In this document: in pieces, positions 42,353 through 51,700 of the stretch
Layout of the letters: each line of letters starts with the position of its first letter
Position numbering within the stretch: the stretch's first letter is position 1
NCBI GenBank assembly: GCA_036260935.1
Contig: DATALQ010000018.1
Coordinates: 147,369-211,368, forward strand
Direction: 5' to 3'
DNA length: 64,000 nt
DNA from: JAEYOM01 sp036260935
GTDB lineage: Bacteria; Bacillota; Clostridia; Acetivibrionales; DTU013
Made by a program: the position numbers and the translations under genes
Notes under the pieces: generated by a model
The model's database searches: none
What the model saw: the letters and a program-made list of their open reading frames with translations, nothing else
Told to the model about the DNA's origin: nothing

Positions 42353-43141
42353 ATGCAAAGCACAAATGAACCCGTTGTTTCCATCAAGGATCTGAGGATG
42401 AACTATGGAGACAAGGAAGTTCTGAAGGGCATCGACCTGGATATATACAAGGGCCAGATCATAGGTTACATAGGACCCAACGGGGCGGGCAAGAGCACGA
42501 CCGTAAAGATAATGCTTGGTATCGTCGAAGGGTATTACGGGTCTGTCAGGGTATTTGGCGAGGATATCAAAAACGGCAATATCGAATATAAAAAAAGGAT
42601 CGGTTATGTCCCCGAAACGGCCGAGGTCTACGACAGCCTTACGGCGCAGGAGTATCTTTCCTTTATTGGCGGATTGTACGGACTTAAGCCGGATAGCATC
42701 GACAGTAAAGCTAAAAAGCTGATGAAGCTGTTCGACATAGAAGAGGTCTATCAATCGAGAATATCGTCGTATTCAAAGGGTATGAAGCAGAAACTCCTGA
42801 TAATAGCGAGCCTGCTCCACAATCCGGACATACTCTTTTTCGATGAGCCCCTGAGCGGGCTCGACGCAAACAGTGTAATGGTCTTTAAGGAAGTCATGAC
42901 GATGCTTGCCTCCGAAGGTAAAACTATTTTTTATTCATCGCATATCATGGACGTTGTTGAGAAGATCAGCAGCAGGATAATATTGATAAATGGCGGGCAG
43001 ATAGTAGCGGACGGCACGTTCGCAGAACTGAAGGAGAAAAGCAGGGAGGGTTCTCTGGAAGAGATATTCAACCAGATGACCGGGTTTGACAGGCATGGCG
43101 CTATTGCGCAGGAATTTATCGCTACGGTGAAAGAGGGATAG
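42353..43141 (+). CDS. ABC transporter ATP-binding protein
   Basis: 262 residues. Walker A GPNGAGKSTTVKIM, Q-loop region GYVPETAEVYD, signature SYSKGMKQKLLIIASLLHNP, Walker B ILFFDEPLSGLDANS and H-loop SSHIMD are intact. This is a CcmA/NatA-type ATPase. GGGGTAGAG precedes the ATG. It partners the large permease encoded three bases downstream. Substrate unknown. Confidence 0.92.
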   Translation: MQSTNEPVVSIKDLRMNYGDKEVLKGIDLDIYKGQIIGYIGPNGAGKSTTVKIMLGIVEGYYGSVRVFGEDIKNGNIEYKKRIGYVPETAEVYDSLTAQEYLSFIGGLYGLKPDSIDSKAKKLMKLFDIEEVYQSRISSYSKGMKQKLLIIASLLHNPDILFFDEPLSGLDANSVMVFKEVMTMLASEGKTIFYSSHIMDVVEKISSRIILINGGQIVADGTFAELKEKSREGSLEEIFNQMTGFDRHGAIAQEFIATVKEG

Positions 43142-43143
43142 AT

Positions 43144-44814
43144 TTGAAGGAATTCACGATTTTGAAGCTGTTGGACAGGATCAGGTTTTTATTTGACAGG
43201 TCGGGTGTGGACTACCCCATCATGAGAAAGATACTGCAGATAAAACTGATCATGGATCAGAGGAGAGTACCTACCATAATGGCAGCAGGTAAAACCGAGG
43301 GCAAAAACACCTACAGGACGTCTCTGTTCATGTATGCCTTTATGGGTTTGTTCGTTGCGTTGATAATGCTTTTCGGCTTCCCGCTGTATTACAAGATGAA
43401 CATAGTCTTCGGCATGCTGATTTTCCTGCTGATGACTACAATGATATCGGATTTCTCATCGGTTCTCCTCGATATAAAGGATAAAAACATACTTCTGCCG
43501 AGGCCGGTAAATACTCAGACTGTTAATGCCGCCAAACTGATTCACATACTTATATATCTGTCCGGCATCACACTCGCCATAGCCGGCCCGCCTTTGATCG
43601 CGGGAGCGTTCATTTACGGGGCGGCCTACGTTGTGATTTATATCGTCGAACTTGCACTGGTGTGCGGTTTTGTCATTTTTGTCACCTCGATATTGTATTC
43701 CGCGATATTAAGCTTCTTTGACGGTGAGAAGCTCAAGGACATAATAAACTATTTTCAAATCGTTCTGTCGGTATTCATGGTGATTGCATACCAGTTGATA
43801 GGGCGGATATTCGAGATAGTGGATTTGAAGATCACATATGCAGTGAAGTGGTGGAACTACCTGCTGCCTTCCGCATGGTTCGCCGCGCCTTTCGAATTGT
43901 TTGTCGGGCAGGGCAGGCTGTCTGATTTCGCAGGTTTGAGCATCATAGCCGTCGTTATCCCCGTTGCAGCCTTCTTTATCTATATCAAGGCTGTGCTGCC
44001 CCGGTTCGAAAGAAACCTGCAAAAGCTGAACAATTATGGGGAAAGAGCAGGTAAATCGGCTGCCAGGAGAGAAAAAAGGCAGGTGTTTATTTCAAGGCTG
44101 CTTTGCCGGGATAAAACGGAGAGGAGCTTTTACAGGTTCACTTCAAACGTACTGGCCAACGAAAGGAAACTGAAGCTCAGGGTGATGCCGAGTCTGGCCA
44201 TGGCTGTGGTGCTGCCGCTTGTTTTCCTTATCAATTTCTACAGACGCGGCACTACATTGGCGGAATTTCATTCCTCCATTTTACAGTCAAAGGCTTATCT
44301 TTATATATATTTTGCAGTTGCTCTGCTGTCCACCTCTCTTCAGTATATAAACAACAGCGAACAGTACAGGGGAGCCTGGATATACAAGGTACTGCCCCTG
44401 ACTTCGCCTGCCCCGCTTCTGAAGGGCGCGATGAAGGCATATTTCATGAAGTACATTCTTCCGTTTTTCGTATTTGCAAGCCTCATTTTCCTTGCGATCT
44501 TCGGGATAAGGATATTACCGGACATCCTGCTCATGTTCTTTAACCTGCTTGTGCTGCTGCTCGTTATCTTCGCAGTATCAAACAAGGAATTGCCGTTTTA
44601 CAAGGATTTTCAATACACGCAGGACAAAAACAGTATTGCTGCATGGTTTATTTCATTCGCAATATGCGGTGTGCTTGTCGCCGCTCACCTTATTGCCGGA
44701 GGACTTGCCTACGGCATTACCATAAACCTGGCCATTTCCGTTCTGCTGACCGTGGTCATTTGGAAAGCGGTCTTCAGGATTACATGGAACAATATCAAAA
44801 CGGGGGCCCTTTAA
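43144..44814 (+). CDS. large ABC transporter permease
   Basis: 556 residues with roughly twelve TM helices in two halves (about 60-290 and 350-550), linked by a basic cytoplasmic stretch (KSAARREKRQVFISRLLCRDK). It resembles single-chain export permeases that carry both membrane halves in one polypeptide. The start is a TTG two bases after the ATPase stop, with AGAGGGA upstream, so the pair is coupled. Direction and substrate cannot be told. Confidence 0.82.
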   Translation: MKEFTILKLLDRIRFLFDRSGVDYPIMRKILQIKLIMDQRRVPTIMAAGKTEGKNTYRTSLFMYAFMGLFVALIMLFGFPLYYKMNIVFGMLIFLLMTTMISDFSSVLLDIKDKNILLPRPVNTQTVNAAKLIHILIYLSGITLAIAGPPLIAGAFIYGAAYVVIYIVELALVCGFVIFVTSILYSAILSFFDGEKLKDIINYFQIVLSVFMVIAYQLIGRIFEIVDLKITYAVKWWNYLLPSAWFAAPFELFVGQGRLSDFAGLSIIAVVIPVAAFFIYIKAVLPRFERNLQKLNNYGERAGKSAARREKRQVFISRLLCRDKTERSFYRFTSNVLANERKLKLRVMPSLAMAVVLPLVFLINFYRRGTTLAEFHSSILQSKAYLYIYFAVALLSTSLQYINNSEQYRGAWIYKVLPLTSPAPLLKGAMKAYFMKYILPFFVFASLIFLAIFGIRILPDILLMFFNLLVLLLVIFAVSNKELPFYKDFQYTQDKNSIAAWFISFAICGVLVAAHLIAGGLAYGITINLAISVLLTVVIWKAVFRITWNNIKTGAL

Positions 44815-44893
44815 TCGGGCTATTTTCGGGCTCTCTTCGGGTGCTATCTTCGGGCGCTATCTTCGGGCTCTTTTCGGGCTATCTTCACGGGGC
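44812..44893 (+). repeat. imperfect tandem repeat (TTCGGGCT units)
   Basis: About seven units of 11-13 bases with the core TTCGGGCT and spacers CTCTC, GCTATC or ATTT begin at the permease stop. A run of this kind could be a degraded coding repeat or a replication-slippage site. Confidence 0.7.
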
Positions 44894-44917
44894 ATAGCTG
44901 CTTCGGTTTTTGGAAAG

Positions 44918-44982
44918 CATATGTTCATCGTTAGTGTAAACGAGTTTACACTAACGAAAAAAGTATAGGAGATGAACATATG
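44918..44982 (+). promoter_or_regulatory. nested perfect inverted repeats spanning the start of the DUF2512 gene
   Basis: Inner arms CGTTAGTGTAAAC (44929-44941) and GTTTACACTAACG (44944-44956) form a 13-bp perfect palindrome around GA. Outer arms CATATGTTCAT (44918-44928) and ATGAACATATG (44972-44982) are also perfectly complementary, and the second holds the start codon. The ribosome site (TAGGAG) lies in the 15-base bulge. The inner palindrome could be a repressor operator; in RNA the whole could fold and hide the start codon. Confidence 0.7.
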
Positions 44983-45342
44983 AAACATATCGGAGCGCTT
45001 GTATTAAAGTTTATAATGGTATCCGTCGTTCTGACGATATTCCTGCTTGCCCTTACGAATCTTAAATTCGGCAGTATATTTACCATTTCACTGACTATAA
45101 CTGTGTTGTCCTATTTTATAGGGGATCTTGCCATACTGCCCAGAACGGATAATACTATAGCTACTGTTGCCGATGTGTGCCTTTCATTGGTAACACTGCT
45201 GATGTTCAACCTTATTTATACCGACGCTGTCATCCCATTTTTCACGGCGATTATTACGTCTATCGGTATAGGAGCAGGTGAATGGCTGTTTCATAAATTC
45301 TTTGCAAGGTCGGTTGCACCGGTGCACGACAAGGGAGAATGA
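44980..45342 (+). CDS. YndM/DUF2512-type four-TM membrane protein
   Basis: 120 residues, nearly all membrane: helices near 5-24, 29-50, 60-80 and 84-105. The pattern with ISLTITVLSYFIGDLAILPR and GIGAGEWLFHKFF fits DUF2512, whose role is unknown. The ATG is inside the outer arm of a nested palindrome, suggesting tight control of its expression. Confidence 0.8.
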   Translation: MKHIGALVLKFIMVSVVLTIFLLALTNLKFGSIFTISLTITVLSYFIGDLAILPRTDNTIATVADVCLSLVTLLMFNLIYTDAVIPFFTAIITSIGIGAGEWLFHKFFARSVAPVHDKGE

Positions 45343-45403
45343 ACTGGCCGCAGGTATTTCAAGCATACCGCCGACATGGACCGAAGGTTTATATGGCTCC
45401 TGA

Positions 45404-45432
45404 TTGTACACTTTGAGCTTTGCTGTTAAAAT
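45404..45432 (+). promoter_or_regulatory. sigma-A-like promoter abutting the phosphoesterase start codon
   Basis: TTGTAC, 17-base spacer, TAAAAT. The expected transcription start, six or seven bases beyond 45432, coincides with the A of the ATG at 45439. There is no Shine-Dalgarno between, so the mRNA may be leaderless. Confidence 0.45.
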
Positions 45433-45438
45433 AACTTC

Positions 45439-46974
45439 ATGAAGATAAAAATTCTAAAACCTGTTAATATAATTCTGATCCTGATTCTGGCGCTTTCGGT
45501 GCTGGCTTCTGGCTGCGCTTCTGGCGCTTCGGGGACGTTGTCCGGTGTGAAGCCGCCGCTGCAGGAGCAGTCACAGTTACAGGAGTTGTCGAAGTCTCAG
45601 GCACAGCCGCCGCAGGAACAGACGACGGCGTCGGGGCAGACCCAGACACAGACGACGGCGCCGGGGCAGGGACAACAGGCACAGCCGCCGCAGGCTACGG
45701 CACAGACTACAGCGCAGGCACAGCCGACGCCGCCGCCGGTACAGCCATCACAAACCCAGCCACCGCAGCCCCAACAGCTGCCGACACAGCCTTCACAAAC
45801 CCAGACGCCGGCACAGCTTCAGTCCAAACTGAAAGCCTTCAAAAGCATCACTGAAACGTTCGGAGACGATCCCCGAACCGGACGCAATTTTACATGGATG
45901 ACCTCCGCAAAGATCGAAACCGGTGTGGTGGAATACTGTGAGACAAGCAGCTTCCAAGGCTTCGATAAACCGAATGTGATCAGGGTGGCCGCACGCAGTT
46001 ATATCACGAACACCGATGCCGAGCAAAGAGCCGTACATAAAGCGCAGATAGAAAACCTCAAACCCGGAGCCTCATATACATACCGCATAGGCAGCGATAA
46101 AGGCGGTTTCAGCCCGCAGGGAGCCTTTAAAACCGCGGAAGAGAGCCTTAATAATTTTACCTTTATAAATATCACCGATACACAGGGCGGGAGTTCCAAG
46201 GATTATGCAGTGTGGAAAAACACTTTGGATAAGGCGCTTGGCCGGTTTCCCGGCGCAAGGTTCCTGTTGCATACAGGCGACATGGTAGACGTGGGGCAGG
46301 ATATATCTCAATGGGACATGTTTACAAAGGCTGTGCAGCCGGAGCTTCTAAACCTGCCGCTCCTGCCTGCCATAGGAAATCATGAAGCCATAAACAAAAA
46401 CGGTACCAACAATGATTTTAAAAATTTCACTGACAGGTTCGACCTTCCCGAAATACGGAATACAGGCGCACCTGCAGGTACGGTTTATTCTATGGACTAT
46501 GGAAATGTGCATATCGCGGTGATGAACACGCAGTGCGGGAGCAGCAATCTCAAGAAGCAGGCGGACTGGCTCAGGACCGATATGAAAAGATCGGACAAGC
46601 CCTGGAAAATTGTTGCGCTCCACAGAGGCCCTTATGGTGCGACCTATGATACTAAGGACATAAGGAAGTCATGGGCTCCGGTTTTTGATGAAGTCGGAGT
46701 CGATCTTGTACTCGAGGGGCACGATCACAATTATATGCGCTCGTACCCGATGAAGGACAACAAGGCCGTTAGGACGGGAGAGGGAACAGTCTACATGGTG
46801 GGCAATACAGGCGGGGTCAAATTTTACCCGGCGAAAAAGCGTACCTGGCAGGCGGTCGATATGCAGCCCGGGCTCCAGATGTATATTGCCGTTACAGTTA
46901 GCGATACTAAAATGGTGATAGAAGCTTACGATATAAACAATACTTTAAGAGATACCGTCACACTTGCAAAATAA
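45439..46974 (+). CDS. secreted metallophosphoesterase lipoprotein (purple acid phosphatase-like)
   Basis: 511 residues. Signal peptide with lipobox VLASGCASG (Cys about 26). Residues about 35-130 are a Pro/Gln/Thr-rich linker. A fibronectin-like N-terminal domain (NLKPGASYTYRIGS) precedes the metallophosphoesterase fold with INITDTQG, HTGDMVDVG, AIGNHEAIN, ALHRGPYG and LEGHDHNYMRSYP, which supply the metal ligands. It is anchored outside the membrane and hydrolyses phosphate esters. No ribosome site precedes the ATG; see the adjacent promoter. Confidence 0.9.
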   Translation: MKIKILKPVNIILILILALSVLASGCASGASGTLSGVKPPLQEQSQLQELSKSQAQPPQEQTTASGQTQTQTTAPGQGQQAQPPQATAQTTAQAQPTPPPVQPSQTQPPQPQQLPTQPSQTQTPAQLQSKLKAFKSITETFGDDPRTGRNFTWMTSAKIETGVVEYCETSSFQGFDKPNVIRVAARSYITNTDAEQRAVHKAQIENLKPGASYTYRIGSDKGGFSPQGAFKTAEESLNNFTFINITDTQGGSSKDYAVWKNTLDKALGRFPGARFLLHTGDMVDVGQDISQWDMFTKAVQPELLNLPLLPAIGNHEAINKNGTNNDFKNFTDRFDLPEIRNTGAPAGTVYSMDYGNVHIAVMNTQCGSSNLKKQADWLRTDMKRSDKPWKIVALHRGPYGATYDTKDIRKSWAPVFDEVGVDLVLEGHDHNYMRSYPMKDNKAVRTGEGTVYMVGNTGGVKFYPAKKRTWQAVDMQPGLQMYIAVTVSDTKMVIEAYDINNTLRDTVTLAK

Positions 46975-47000
46975 GTGAACTAACGATATGAGGTGAGAAA

Positions 47001-47546
47001 ATGGCTGATTTGTCAGAGAATCTGAATCAATTGTTCGACAGTGGTGTAGGCTTTGAGGAATATCTCGGCAGCGCCGACGAGGTAACCAGGCAGAAGCATA
47101 TGCATTATCTCGAGAAAATGCAGTTGACCGAAGATGAAAAGAAAGAGCTTGCGGAAAGTATAAGGGAGGACAGGGAACTGGTCGTATTCTGCGATACATA
47201 TTGCAACGACTGCAGAGTCACACTGGCGCTGCTTGAAAATCTGCGCAGGTCGGCTCCTTCCGTCGGATACAGGATTGTGAGCCGTGAGGGGAACGAAGGG
47301 TTGATGGAGCGGCTCTCCGGAGACAATGGGATTCCCCTGATCGTGGAGATCGGGGAAGGCAGCACTAGAAACAGCAACTCAGGGGATTTGAAAGGCGCCA
47401 AGTTGATTTTCAACGAGTTCCCGGACGTTTTGCTGGACGATATGCTCGAAGCTGATCCCGACAACAAGGAGAAACTGATAACGGATTACAGGAAGGGCCT
47501 GTATAAGGATATAATGCTGAAGCAGATAGTCGAAAAGCTAAGCTGA
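47001..47546 (+). CDS. thioredoxin-family protein
   Basis: 181 residues. An N-terminal helical region of about 60 residues is followed by a thioredoxin-like fold with active-site type motif FCDTYCNDCRV (CNDC) near 72-78 and a cis-Pro loop GIPLIVEI. This resembles 'thioredoxin_9'/YbbN-like cytosolic proteins linked to bacillithiol or low-molecular-weight thiols. GAGGTGAG precedes the ATG. Its stop touches the stop of the convergent ThpR gene. Confidence 0.85.
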   Translation: MADLSENLNQLFDSGVGFEEYLGSADEVTRQKHMHYLEKMQLTEDEKKELAESIREDRELVVFCDTYCNDCRVTLALLENLRRSAPSVGYRIVSREGNEGLMERLSGDNGIPLIVEIGEGSTRNSNSGDLKGAKLIFNEFPDVLLDDMLEADPDNKEKLITDYRKGLYKDIMLKQIVEKLS

Positions 47547-48107
47547 TTATTTCAAACCGAATTCCGATACTTTTGTATAAACGCGTTTATTCTGTATCTG
47601 CTCACTTTTTAACAAAGTGAGCTTTTCTGTTTTCATTGGGCCGAAACTGATATTTCCGACGGAAGCGCGGACCTGTTCGAAGGGGCGCTCGAAAACTATA
47701 TCCTGGCCTATTGTTATGTGCGGTGTATAAGGCCTTCTTTCAGCAGGAAAACCTATCGGCAGCAGCGAACGCTCAATGTCTGCTGCAAGCGACTGCAGGG
47801 GCATGATGTCTCCGGTCAGGCCAAGCCATAATACTCTAATGCTGTCCCCGCCTTTGAACATGCCCAGTTCAGAGACCTCGAGGAGAAACGGTTCCTGCCG
47901 CAGGCAGATATCCCGCAAAGCCTCTTCTATTTCCTTTTGCTGCTTCGCGTCAATTTCATCCAGAAATTTGAGTGTGAGGTGGAAGTTGTCACTGTGCTTC
48001 CACCTTCCCCTGACGGCATATTTCCTCAGGCTTTGCTGAAGAACGGATATGTACCTTTTGCAATCGTCCTCGAAATCTATCCCGATAAATGCCCTGATAG
48101 CGTTCAT
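47547..48107 (-). CDS. thpR: RNA 2',3'-cyclic phosphodiesterase (LigT family)
   Basis: 186 residues. The two catalytic HxTx motifs are present: NFHLTLKFLDEI near 42 and TPHITIGQDI near 129. ThpR opens 2',3'-cyclic phosphates at RNA ends. MNAIRAFIGIDF is a typical family start. The last codon abuts the thioredoxin gene's stop with no gap, so the two 3' ends would overlap in RNA. Confidence 0.94.
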   Translation of the reverse strand: MNAIRAFIGIDFEDDCKRYISVLQQSLRKYAVRGRWKHSDNFHLTLKFLDEIDAKQQKEIEEALRDICLRQEPFLLEVSELGMFKGGDSIRVLWLGLTGDIMPLQSLAADIERSLLPIGFPAERRPYTPHITIGQDIVFERPFEQVRASVGNISFGPMKTEKLTLLKSEQIQNKRVYTKVSEFGLK

Positions 48108-48183
48108 CCCTTTCCCAAATTAAAAAACCTGTCGATTATTAACCTGTGTATTGGATCGCGACGTATTTTATTCATATGATACC

Positions 48184-48615
48184 CTATAAATCAGGATATT
48201 TTACAAACATGGCGTATGCAAGTATGAATAAGGCTATGGAAAAGGCGCCGCATAAGATAAGCGGCAGGAATTGCGCGGCTCTTACGTCGATGATGGCATC
48301 GGAAGGATTTTCGGGGTTGTAATATACCCCAATGTCTTCTCCCACCCTCTTATCCAGGTTTCCTACATATAGCTTCGACACGAATGTGACTTCCTTACCG
48401 TTTTCCGTAGTAAAACTGACGACAGGATAGTTCGCTGCCGCCGGTTCCTGATCAAGAGTCCAGTTGCGCAGAAGTTTGACTATCTTTCCTGAAGTATGGG
48501 CATAGTTGGCACGGATATCGCCATACTTTCTATTGCTTCTTATCTGAAGGACAATGCCGAGGATTGTCAACCCTATGCCCAATGTGATCGAAAGGCTGCC
48601 TATGGCAAATGACAT
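48184..48615 (-). CDS. DUF3592 two-TM membrane protein
   Basis: 143 residues. Two TM helices (about 5-25 and 115-137) flank an outside beta-rich domain containing NYPVVSFTTENGKEVTFVSK and GVYYNPENPSDAII, which fits DUF3592. Function unknown. GAAGGAGA precedes the ATG. It is divergent from the essC-like gene. Confidence 0.88.
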   Translation of the reverse strand: MSFAIGSLSITLGIGLTILGIVLQIRSNRKYGDIRANYAHTSGKIVKLLRNWTLDQEPAAANYPVVSFTTENGKEVTFVSKLYVGNLDKRVGEDIGVYYNPENPSDAIIDVRAAQFLPLILCGAFSIALFILAYAMFVKYPDL

Positions 48616-48674
48616 GTCGCAGTCTCCTTCATACCATAATCTGTAACTTTATACACATTATAATACAAATCAGG

Positions 48675-48702
48675 TTGTAAAATCAAATTAATGATATATA
48701 AT
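48675..48702 (+). promoter_or_regulatory. sigma-A-like promoter of the essC-like operon
   Basis: TTGTAA, 16-base spacer, TATAAT, 45 bases before the essC-like start codon. Confidence 0.6.
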
Positions 48703-48747
48703 GTCATTGAGTTGTAATATTATGGACATGGATGGAGACAAAATTCA

Positions 48748-51700
48748 ATGATTGCTTATCTTATGGGCGATTCTGCCGTAATGGAATACAAGCTGCCTGT
48801 CCCTGTTGATGAAGGTTCCGAAGTAGTTATGTCTCTCGGCGAAGTTGGCGGAACCGCACAATTTATTTCGGTCATATATGTCGATGATTCGTGGAGGCTT
48901 AAGCGAAGCGGAGATTTTGAATTTTCAGTTCAGGGCTCGAAAATCGCGGAAAAAAAGCTCGAATTGCAGGACCTGGTGCAGATCAGCTGCGGCAGGACCC
49001 AGTTCCTCCTTTATATCACAGGTGCGGAAGAAGGCCGGATGTCCAGATACAGCCTGCCGCCCGACGCAAAAATAACCGTAGGTTCAGACGATGCGGGCAG
49101 CATAGTATATAAAGCCCCACTGATCTCCAAATGCCATGCTGTTATCGAATGTAACGGGAATTCGGCCAACGTTAAAACGAAGGAAAAGCACGGCAGCATG
49201 TATGTCAACGGTGCAAAAATTCAGTCCGCAGCCCTTGCATTCGGGGATACAATCTGTTTGATGGGCCTGAAGCTGATCTACCTCGGTGACGCATTGGCGG
49301 TCAGCAATCCAGTGGGATTCCTTGGATGCAAACTGGTTGAGAAAAACCTGCACGAAGGCTGTGCTCCCGTGGATCACCCGGATAAAAAGAGCGGTTACTT
49401 TCAACGATCGCCAAGGATCATCAAAAAGATCGACGACGAAGAGCTAAGGATAGATCCTCCTCCTGCCCCGGTTAAAAACCAGCAGCAGCCGTTGTTCCTG
49501 AGAATGGGGCCGTCGATGCTGATGGGCGTTGCGATGCTCATCAATACCATGATGATGCTTTACTCCAGCAACAATGATCCGGGCACCTTCATAGCACGCT
49601 TGGCCATGACCGGCGCGATGCTTGCCGGTATGATACTCTGGCCGATATTTTCAAACATATATCAAAAAGTCGATATTGCGTCCAAGGAGAGAAAAAGAGT
49701 AAAAAGATACAGGCAATATATGAAGCGTAAGTTCGCCGAAATGGAGGAAAGGCTCGAAAACAACCGCAAGGTGCTGCTGCTGACATATCCTGATCCCACC
49801 GTATGTATCAACCGCGTTATGAATATGGACCGGAGGATATGGGAGAGGATGCCGTCACATGAGGATTTCCTCGAAGTCCGCATCGGCATGGGCACCGTAT
49901 CGAATCCGATACGTTCGACTGTTCCCGAGGATCATTTCACAATGGAGGACGATTTTCTCCTGGAAGAACTCAAGGAAGTAAACAAAGCCTTCATGTATAT
50001 GAAGGATGTTTCAATACATGTTTCCCTTCGCGAGAACAAGATAACGGGCTTGATCGGGGAGAGGAAAATGCTCCTGGACATAGCCATGTCGTTACTTGTT
50101 CAGGTTACCGCTCTTCATTCCTATGATGAAGTAAAATTGTTTATCATATTCCCTGCAAAAGAGCGTGAGAGGTGGGAATGGGTAAAGCATCTGCCGCATG
50201 TGTGGGCTCCGGAGAAGTCGGCGAGGTATGTGGCGTCCAATGAGGATGAAATAAAAGAAGTCTTCATGCACCTTAACGAGATAGTCAAGGGCAGAGTTGA
50301 AGCCTCAAGGGAATCCGACGGCAGAAACATTCCAAGGCTGCCGCACATTCTGGTTATGATCGCGGATCAGGAACTGGTGGAGAACCAGCCCGTAATGCGC
50401 TATCTTACCGCTTTGGAGGAGGACTACGGGGTATCTTCGCTTTTGCTTTATGAAGAAATGGGGTTGCTGCCGAAGGAATGCAGCGCGTTCATACAGTGTA
50501 CGGAGACGGATTGCAGCCTATACCACAGGGACAAGCCGGAGGCAGGCATGCTGCAGTTCCTGCCCGACAGCCTTGCGGGACAGGATCTTTACAAGTATTC
50601 ACGGGAGCTTGCCAAAATGAAGATCAAGGAGAATGCCTCCGCACTGTCGATACCCACGAGCCTTACTTTCCTTGAGATGTACAGGCTCGGACGTATCGAA
50701 CAGCTCGACGTCAAGCGGCGCTGGCGTGAAAACCATGCCTACCGTTCGATCGAAGCTCCGCTGGGCTATATGGCAGGCGATACGCCTTTTATACTGAACA
50801 TACATGAAAAATATCACGGACCTCACGGTCTTATCGCAGGTATGACCGGGTCGGGAAAAAGTGAGTTCATAATCTCATTCCTGCTGTCCCTTGCAGTCAA
50901 TTACCATCCTTATGAGGTATCATTCATACTTATCGATTATAAAGGCGGTGGAATGGCAAACTGCTTCAATGGCCTGCCCCACGTCGCGGGCACGATAACG
51001 AACCTGGGCGGCAACCAGATCCACCGCTCACTCGTATCCATCCAGAGCGAGCTCAAGAGAAGGCAGCGTATATTCGCCGAATATGACGTGAATCACATAG
51101 ACAAGTATCAGCAGCTTTTTATAAGCAATAGAGCAAAGGAGCCACTGCCGCATTTGCTGATAATATCCGATGAATTTGCGGAATTAAAAAACCAGCAGCC
51201 CGAATTTATGAATGAGCTGGTCAGTGCGGCGAGAATCGGACGAAGTCTTGGGGTTCACCTCGTGCTTGCCACGCAGAAACCGGCCGGAGTCGTGAATGAC
51301 CAGATATGGAGTAACACCAGATTCAGGGTTTGCCTGAAGGTACTCGACCGGAACGACAGCAGCGAAATGCTGAAGAGGCCCGACGCAGCCTTCATAGTAC
51401 AACCGGGAAGGTGCTACGTGCAGGTCGGTAACGATGAGATATTCGAGCTGGTCCAATCGTGCTGGAGCGGTGCGCCATACATACCTGAAGATAAAATTGA
51501 AAGTGACGAAGAAAAACAGATAACAATGATCGATCTTTGCGGCAGGCCGGTGAGAACGTTATCCTGCAAAAAAGCGGCGTCTAAAGGAACCAGGACGCAG
51601 CTCGAGGCGATCGTGAACCACGTTGCCGATATTTCAGCAAAAGATGGATTGAAAGCGCTGAAGCTCTGGCTCGACCCGCTCAGGGAGACCATCTGCCTCA

